This document shows positions 59,002 to 64,000 of a stretch of 64,000 nucleotides of DNA, one piece after another. The DNA comes from Macrostomum hystrix (lineage: Eukaryota; Platyhelminthes; Macrostomidae). Within the stretch, counting starts at the first letter, position 1. The number at the start of each line of letters is the position of its first letter. The notes beneath the pieces are model-generated. The model searched no databases, was not told where the DNA came from, and saw only the letters and a list, made by a program, of their open reading frames with translations. The DNA is taken from contig CATNEN010000025.1 of the NCBI GenBank assembly GCA_950097015.1, positions 7,730,001-7,794,000 of the forward strand, read 5' to 3'. A program made the translations under genes and the position numbers.

Positions 59002-60362
59002 ATGCGACCTAGAATTAAAATATTATTTGGCATAGTACTGCTATTAGCTGTCTATCAATTGGCAGCCCATTTGTTGTTTAGAAATTCTCAGCGACACTAC
59101 AACCAGGCTGCTAATGAGGCCGCCTCATCGGCTATTGACACCTCTCCATTTGATGAGTGGATACCATCTGGCAATACCAATCCTTCAGCTCCTAAAGCAT
59201 CGCAGTCATCTTTGTCTTCCTTGCTGTTTTCGTCACCCAGGCTATTGCTCCCATCGCTGCAACCTTCTACATCCGCGCCATCGCTGCCTCCACTGTTAGC
59301 CGCCTACTCTCCACCTCAAGAACCAACTAGAGTTGTCATAGCAACCGCTGTACAATCAGGTGAACAATTCGTCGCCATAGATCTAATAAAATCGATAAGG
59401 GATCGATTTGGAAATACTACCTTTCCACTAGTACTGTGGGATCTCGGTCTATCAGCTTCCGAGCTAGAGACATTGTCAGCTGCTTCAAATGGTTTAGCCT
59501 GCCCAAGCCCTTGGTGCCGGCTGAAGCAGTTTCGCTTTGATCTATATCCTGAGCACGTTAGCAACCGGTTGGATACTAGAGCCTACAAGCCGTTTGCTAT
59601 CGGCGCTCTACTAAGGCAATACGGCGTTGTGATCTGGACCGACCTTGGCGGGCCCTGGCCATCTGGATTCTCCGTTGGTCTAGATGGACTGAAACCTGTG
59701 CTAGACGCTGCTAGGGCTTCAGGACTGCAGGTCAGCTCCAGCTTATTTTTGTGACATTGCGACCTTGTATAAGCTTACCACTCTAGGAAGTTGTCTACAC
59801 TCTGCGAGCCCATTTACTCTCATATGCTATGGCGTATATAAGCCTACTAAAAGCTAGTACAGCTCCCCTTGTCCCATTTGTCACACAGGCCTGGTCGTTC
59901 CCGCCGCCCACTGCAGCTCTGACGCATCCGCAAACCTTCGAATTGTTAAATGCCCGGCCAGGCGATTATCGCCTACACCGAATGATAGCCGCCGCTCATT
60001 TGATCATCGTTGCCTCGCCGTTCATTCATCGCCGCGTCCTACTGCCGTGGTCTCGCTGCGCCCTGCAGCCGGCCTGCTGGCTACCCACCGGCTCCGGTCG
60101 ACCCCTCGCCATCATCGGCAGCGGCTGTCGCCTAGGCGACCTAAGGCCCTACTTTCGCTACAGCGGCTGTCACCTGTACGACACCTCGGCATTGAATGTG
60201 GTACTAGGCGCCGCCTATGCATTCAACGTGTCCGCCTACGCCTGCTCTAGGAAGGTGTTCGGCTACGGGCCCAACGACACCAAGCTGAGCAATCATTTCA
60301 GTATGCCCGGCTTGGATTTCGACCAGTTAGAACGCAGCGCTCTGCCAGATTATGCCAGATAA
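59002..60362 (+). CDS. Type II membrane protein, glycosyltransferase-like (DUF1647-type)
   Basis: Exon 1 is 59002-59730, exon 2 59889-60362, intron 158 bp (CTGCAG|GTCAGC, CACACAG|GCC, phase 0); 400 residues. Residues 8-27 (ILFGIVLLLAVYQLAAHLLF) form a signal anchor, followed by a Ser/Pro stem to about residue 105, a Golgi type II layout. The lumenal part has FPLVLWDLGLS, FDLYPEHVSNRLDTRAYKP, YGVVIWTDLGG and, late, YSGCHLYDTSALNVVLG. These match, from memory, the uncharacterised nucleotide-sugar-transferase-like family common in nematodes and flatworms (DUF1647). WTDLGG sits where the family has an acidic W-D-S/T motif. The substrate is unknown. I chose the ATG at 59002 because the anchor follows directly. 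Confidence 0.7.
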
Positions 60363-60368
60363 AATAAA
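60363..60368 (+). terminator. Poly(A) signal directly after the stop codon
   Basis: AATAAA begins at the base after the TAA of the preceding gene, so the 3' UTR would be only about 20-30 bases. Confidence 0.6.
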
Positions 60369-60618
60369 AGTGTTCAGTTGACTGCATGAGTTTTCCAAAC
60401 CTTGGTAACACAGTATAAGCAGTTAAAATCGCATTTAAAACTCTAAAGCGGGTTATGTAACATGCCGTTATCTCGATATACTTTGAATATTTATTGCCTA
60501 ATATTCACGACGTAAAACAGTTGACTTTTAGATTATCGGCCATTCCAATTTTAATTAATACAATTAATTAAATCAATGCTGCATACCCTGCTGCAATGCT
60601 GCAATGCTTAAATCAATG
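60369..60618. other. Intergenic spacer
   Basis: AT-rich. A small GCTGCAATGCT duplication lies near 60578-60622. Confidence 0.35.
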
Positions 60619-60619
60619 C

Positions 60620-60795
60620 TGCAGGGATTCGGAGGGATTCTCCGAATCCCTGATTCTCCGAATCCCTGATTCTCCGAATCCCTGATTCTCCGAATCCCTG
60701 ATTCTCCGAATCCCTGATTCTCCGAATCCCTGATTCTCCGAATCCCTGATTCTCCGAATCCCTGATTCTCCGAATCCCTGATTCTCCGAATTACA
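60620..60795. repeat. 16-bp TCCGAATCCCTGATTC array
   Basis: About ten almost perfect copies. Confidence 0.94.
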
Positions 60796-61212
60796 GAATT
60801 TATCAGAGCTAGAAAAGAAAAAAGTGAAAAGCCTAACTTGTTTTTTTCGATTTGGTAGCATATTATTTTCTGCTTGATATGCTGACGGCCGGTATGTTTA
60901 TTCAAGTTCTACTTTATTTGAGATCTTTTCAATAAGTTTAAGCAGCTAGAAAAATTTTGACTTTTATTTTTACCTACTTGCCCTTTTTGTTTTGTACTAT
61001 TGCTACAAATGATAAGTACAACTTTAAACTTTCGCTACGATCTTATTTAATGATACGCTACTGTACTTCATAACATCGAATTGCTCAAATTGTTTATATT
61101 GAAGGCATTAGTGCTTTTCTCATTGAAAGATGTGTAATGTTTTATTACTTATTTTGTACTGCAGATGAAGTCCCCTATTTTTATAGCTCGTTGATGATTG
61201 AGTCGAAAATTT
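60796..61212. other. Intergenic spacer
   Basis: AT-rich with no supported gene. Confidence 0.35.
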
Positions 61213-62042
61213 TCCCGTAGATCCTCAGATAAGTCAGCCCCCAATTCCCTTAGATCCTCAGATAAGTCAGCCCCCAATTCCCTCAGATCCTCAGATGAGT
61301 CAGCCCCCAATTCCCTCAGATCCTCAGATAAGTCAGCCCCCAATTCCCTTAGATCCTCAGATGAGTCAGCCCCCAATTCCCTCAGATCCTCAGATGAGTC
61401 AGCCCCAAATTCCCTCAGATCCTCAGATAAGTCAGCCCCAAATTCCCTTAGATCCTCAGATAAGTCAGCCCCCAATTCCCTCAGATCCTCAGATGAGTCA
61501 GCCCCTAATTCCTTCAGATCCTCAGATGAGTCAGCCCCAAATTCCCTCAGATCCTCAGATAAGTCAGCCCCCAATTCCCTCAGATCCTTAGATGAGTCAG
61601 CCCCCAATTCCCTCAGATCCTCAGATGAGTCAGCCCCCAATTCCCTCAGATCCTTAGATGAGTCAGCCCCCAATTCCCTCAGATCCTCAGATGAGTCAGC
61701 CCCCAATTACCTCAGATCCTCAGATAAGTCAGCCCCCAATTCCCTCAGATCCTCAGATAAGTCAGCCCCCAATTCCCTCAGATCCTCAGATAAGTCAGCC
61801 CCCCCCAATTCCCTTAGATCCTTAGATAAGTCAGCCCCCAATTCCCTTAGATCCTTAGATAAGTCAGCCCCCAATTCCCTTAGATCCTTAGATAAGTCAG
61901 CCCCCAATTCCCTCAGATCCTCAGATAAGTCAGCCCCCAATTCCCTTAGATCCTTAGATAAGTCAGCCCCCAATTCCCTCAGATCCTCAGATAAGTCAGC
62001 CCCCCCAATTCCCTTAGATCCTCAGATGGGTCAGCAGCCTGT
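61213..62042. repeat. 33-bp array 1
   Basis: About 25 copies of a unit with AGATCCTCAGATAAGTCAGC then CCCCAATTCCCTC. The last unit changes to CAGATGGGTCAGCAG, which resembles array 2 at 62753. Confidence 0.95.
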
Positions 62043-62407
62043 GCGAATGCTGTAGTATTCAAAAATTTAAATGTCAATCAGTTTTCAGACACACAAAGTT
62101 GAGCACACAAAGATCTGTGTTACATTTGTTTTGTCTTTCAGCCAAGTATAAATATAGAACTTAAGAAAACTAAAACACCAGTGAAACACAATTGCGAAAT
62201 ATTTTCGTGTCCATTGTATTCTGTTAGATGATGAGTTTCCTAAATCAGCCTTATTATTAGAATGTTTATATAGCAAATGTTTATTTATTATGTGCGAATT
62301 TTGGCTAGAACGTTTTTTTATGCTGATCACATTCTGGTGTGAATAATCAAGCTTTATTTTATAGTTTCTCTCTGTTCTTCAATTGCCTTATACAACAAGT
62401 TGCTTAT
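62043..62407. other. Intergenic spacer
   Basis: AT-rich with no supported gene. Confidence 0.35.
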
Positions 62408-62443
62408 GCTGTTGCTGCTGCTGCTGCTGCTGACTGCTGCTGC
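62408..62443. repeat. CTG trinucleotide run
   Basis: GCTGTTGCTGCTGCTGCTG and following CTG units, interrupted by GACTG, in non-coding sequence upstream of the MANEA-like gene. Confidence 0.85.
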
Positions 62444-62719
62444 GTACTTGAACTATTTAAGCAGTTTATTGTCCACGCAGTTTAGTTCTCAGAGGTTATA
62501 TAGCTTCAAAAGCGACATACTCAAATTTTTATAATAAAAGGAGTTAAGCTACTTGATCTGGTTTAGTTTGCTTTTAATTAAAAAAACAGCGAGTATCAGT
62601 CAACCGCAGATTTGGCTTGCCAGCTATTTGTTGGCAACTTTTGTACCTAATACATTTTTGGTGGCCTATTTCCTTATTCTTTCTTTTAATTTCCTGCATT
62701 AATTACTCTAAATTAGAAA

Positions 62720-64000
62720 ATGTACTTGTTGGCCAGCGTCCCAGGCTTCCAGGTGACTCAGCAACTCACTCTCCTAGATCAGCAGATGGGTCAGCAACTC
62801 ACTCTCCTAGATCAGCAGATGGGTCAGCAACTCACTCTCCTAGATCAGCAGATGGGTCAGCAACTCACTCTCCTAGATCAGCAGATGGGTCAGCAACTCA
62901 CTCTCCTAGATCAGCAGATGGGTCAGCAACTCACTCTCCTAGATCAGCAGATGGGTCAGCAACTCACTCTCCTAGATCAGCAGATGGGTCAGCAACTCAC
63001 TCTCCTAGATCAGCAGATGGGTCAGCAACTCACTCTCCTAGATCAGCAGATGGGTCAGCAACTCACTCTCCTAGATCAGCAGATGGGTCAGCAACTCACT
63101 CTCCTAGATCAGCAGATGGGTCAGCAACTCACTCTCCTAGATCAGCAGATGGGTCAGCAACTCACTCTCCTAGATCAGCAGATGGGTCAGCAACTCACTC
63201 TCCTAGATCAGCAGATGGGTCAGCAACTCACTCTCCTAGATCAGCAGATGGGTCAGCAACTCACTCTCCTAGATCAGCAGATGGGTCAGCAACTCACTCT
63301 CCTAGATCAGCAGATGGGTCAGCAACTCACTCTCCTAGATCAGCAGATGGGTCAGCAACTCACTCTCCTAGATCAGCAGATGGGTCAGCAACTCACTCTC
63401 CTAGATCAGCAGATGGGTCAGCAACTCACTCTCCTAGATCAGCAGATGGGTCAGCAACTCACTCTCCCAGATCCACAGATGGGTCAGCAACTTTTCCAGA
63501 TCTATAGATCCACACGTAGGCTATCCCACAATCTCCTATAACCCTTCTAAATCTATTTGATAACAAATGCAAAACACATTTGGATCCTTCGACAGTTTTT
63601 AAATCACAGTCATAGTTGAGTTAGTTTTTGTGTATATCAAGGTTACGGAGCACTAAACCTCAACATCTTATCTCTCTCCTAACTCTCCAGACACTTCTGC
63701 CCCCAATCTTACGTCGCTTGCCGCTTAAGCGACGCCTATTGGCTCGCTGCTTAGCGGCTGGCGCTTTGATTGGCTGTCTTTTCTGGCTGTCGGGCATTGG
63801 CTCGATTAATTTTTCTAAACCCCGACTGCCACCACCAGAGTCCGCGAGCCAATCGCAGTTACCGACCACGGAGGCGGCGGTTGCGGTGGCTGTGCCATCT
63901 CTAACCCAGCCAACCAATCGGAACGCTTCGCTGCCCAACTATCGCGTGCACATATTTTATTACGCCTGGTACGGTGAGCCCAACACCGACGGCGCCTGGC
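62720..64000 (+). CDS. MANEA: Endo-alpha-1,2-mannosidase (MANEA-like, GH99), 5' part
   Basis: Exon 2 starts at 63691 after CTAACTCTCCAG and is open to the window end. Near the end it encodes PNYRVHIFYYAWYGEPNTDG, the start of the GH99 catalytic domain. MANEA trims glucosylated mannose from N-glycans in the Golgi. Upstream in the same frame are basic residues (RRLPLKRRLLARC), then the hydrophobic CLAAGALIGCLFWLSGIGSI, a type II signal anchor, and a Pro/Ser/Thr stem. Exon 1 is less certain: ATG at 62720 encodes MYLLASVPGFQ and ends at CCAG|GTGACT (62752), phase 0, which joins exon 2 in frame. The 938-bp intron is nearly all 33-bp satellite. Catalytic residues lie beyond the window. Confidence 0.8.
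62753..63500. repeat. 33-bp array 2, intron 1 of the MANEA-like gene
   Basis: About 22 near-identical copies of a unit with GGGTCAGCAACTCACTCTCC then TAGATCAGCAGAT. The first unit overlaps the presumed splice donor (CCAG|GTGACTCAGCAACTCAC). Period and skeleton match array 1. Only the last two units diverge. Confidence 0.95.

Noticed and set aside
62617-63541. Secreted or membrane repeat proteins encoded by the second 33-bp array
   Set aside because: The array starts at a splice donor and fits an intron of the MANEA-like gene. The open frames follow from the 33-bp period.

Overview
The window is metazoan nuclear DNA. Its genes have GT-AG introns, it encodes animal proteins (WBP11, ETHE1, a PKA regulatory-type subunit, TTC28, endo-alpha-mannosidase), and it carries tRNA-derived SINEs and an LTR retrotransposon. 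GC-rich exons beside AT-rich intergenic DNA, heavy minisatellite content and a SINE with a widely shared invertebrate domain suggest an invertebrate, perhaps a spiralian such as a free-living flatworm. That placement is inference; no marker here settles it. Many one-base frame breaks fall in homopolymer runs, which looks like residual long-read consensus error.

Layout. 1-849: 3' end of WBP11 (+). About 1.1-16.8 kb: a 28-bp satellite split by an 11.26-kb LTR retrotransposon (3190-14453, coding on -, 4-bp target duplication). 17.1-18.0 kb: ETHE1 (-). 18.5-19.2 kb: 20-bp satellite. 19.5-20.7 kb: Crypton-type tyrosine-recombinase-domain gene (-). 20.9-23.4 kb: two-CNB protein of the PKA regulatory type (+), with a 36-bp satellite in its second intron. 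24.8-52.9 kb: TTC28 (-), seven coding exons that all join in phase. Its introns hold SINEs and about a dozen tandem arrays, one of them 10 kb long. 53.6-56.3 kb: more arrays. 59.0-60.4 kb: two-exon type II membrane protein of a glycosyltransferase-like family (+). 62.7-64.0 kb: 5' part of a GH99 endo-alpha-1,2-mannosidase (MANEA-like, +), cut by the window end.

The most unusual object is the LTR element. It has nearly identical 2.39-kb LTRs, a tRNA-type primer site, and a Gag-protease reading frame, but I see no reverse transcriptase, RNase H or integrase. A second ORF of unknown function follows the protease. On the opposite strand there is a TATA box and a three-exon gene whose exons join in phase to an 83-residue tail-anchored membrane protein.

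About 40% of the window is tandem minisatellite. Nearly every array has its own private unit, and several arrays lie within tens of bases of a true splice site. The host genes do not form an operon. The last two are both secretory-pathway glycan-related proteins by family.
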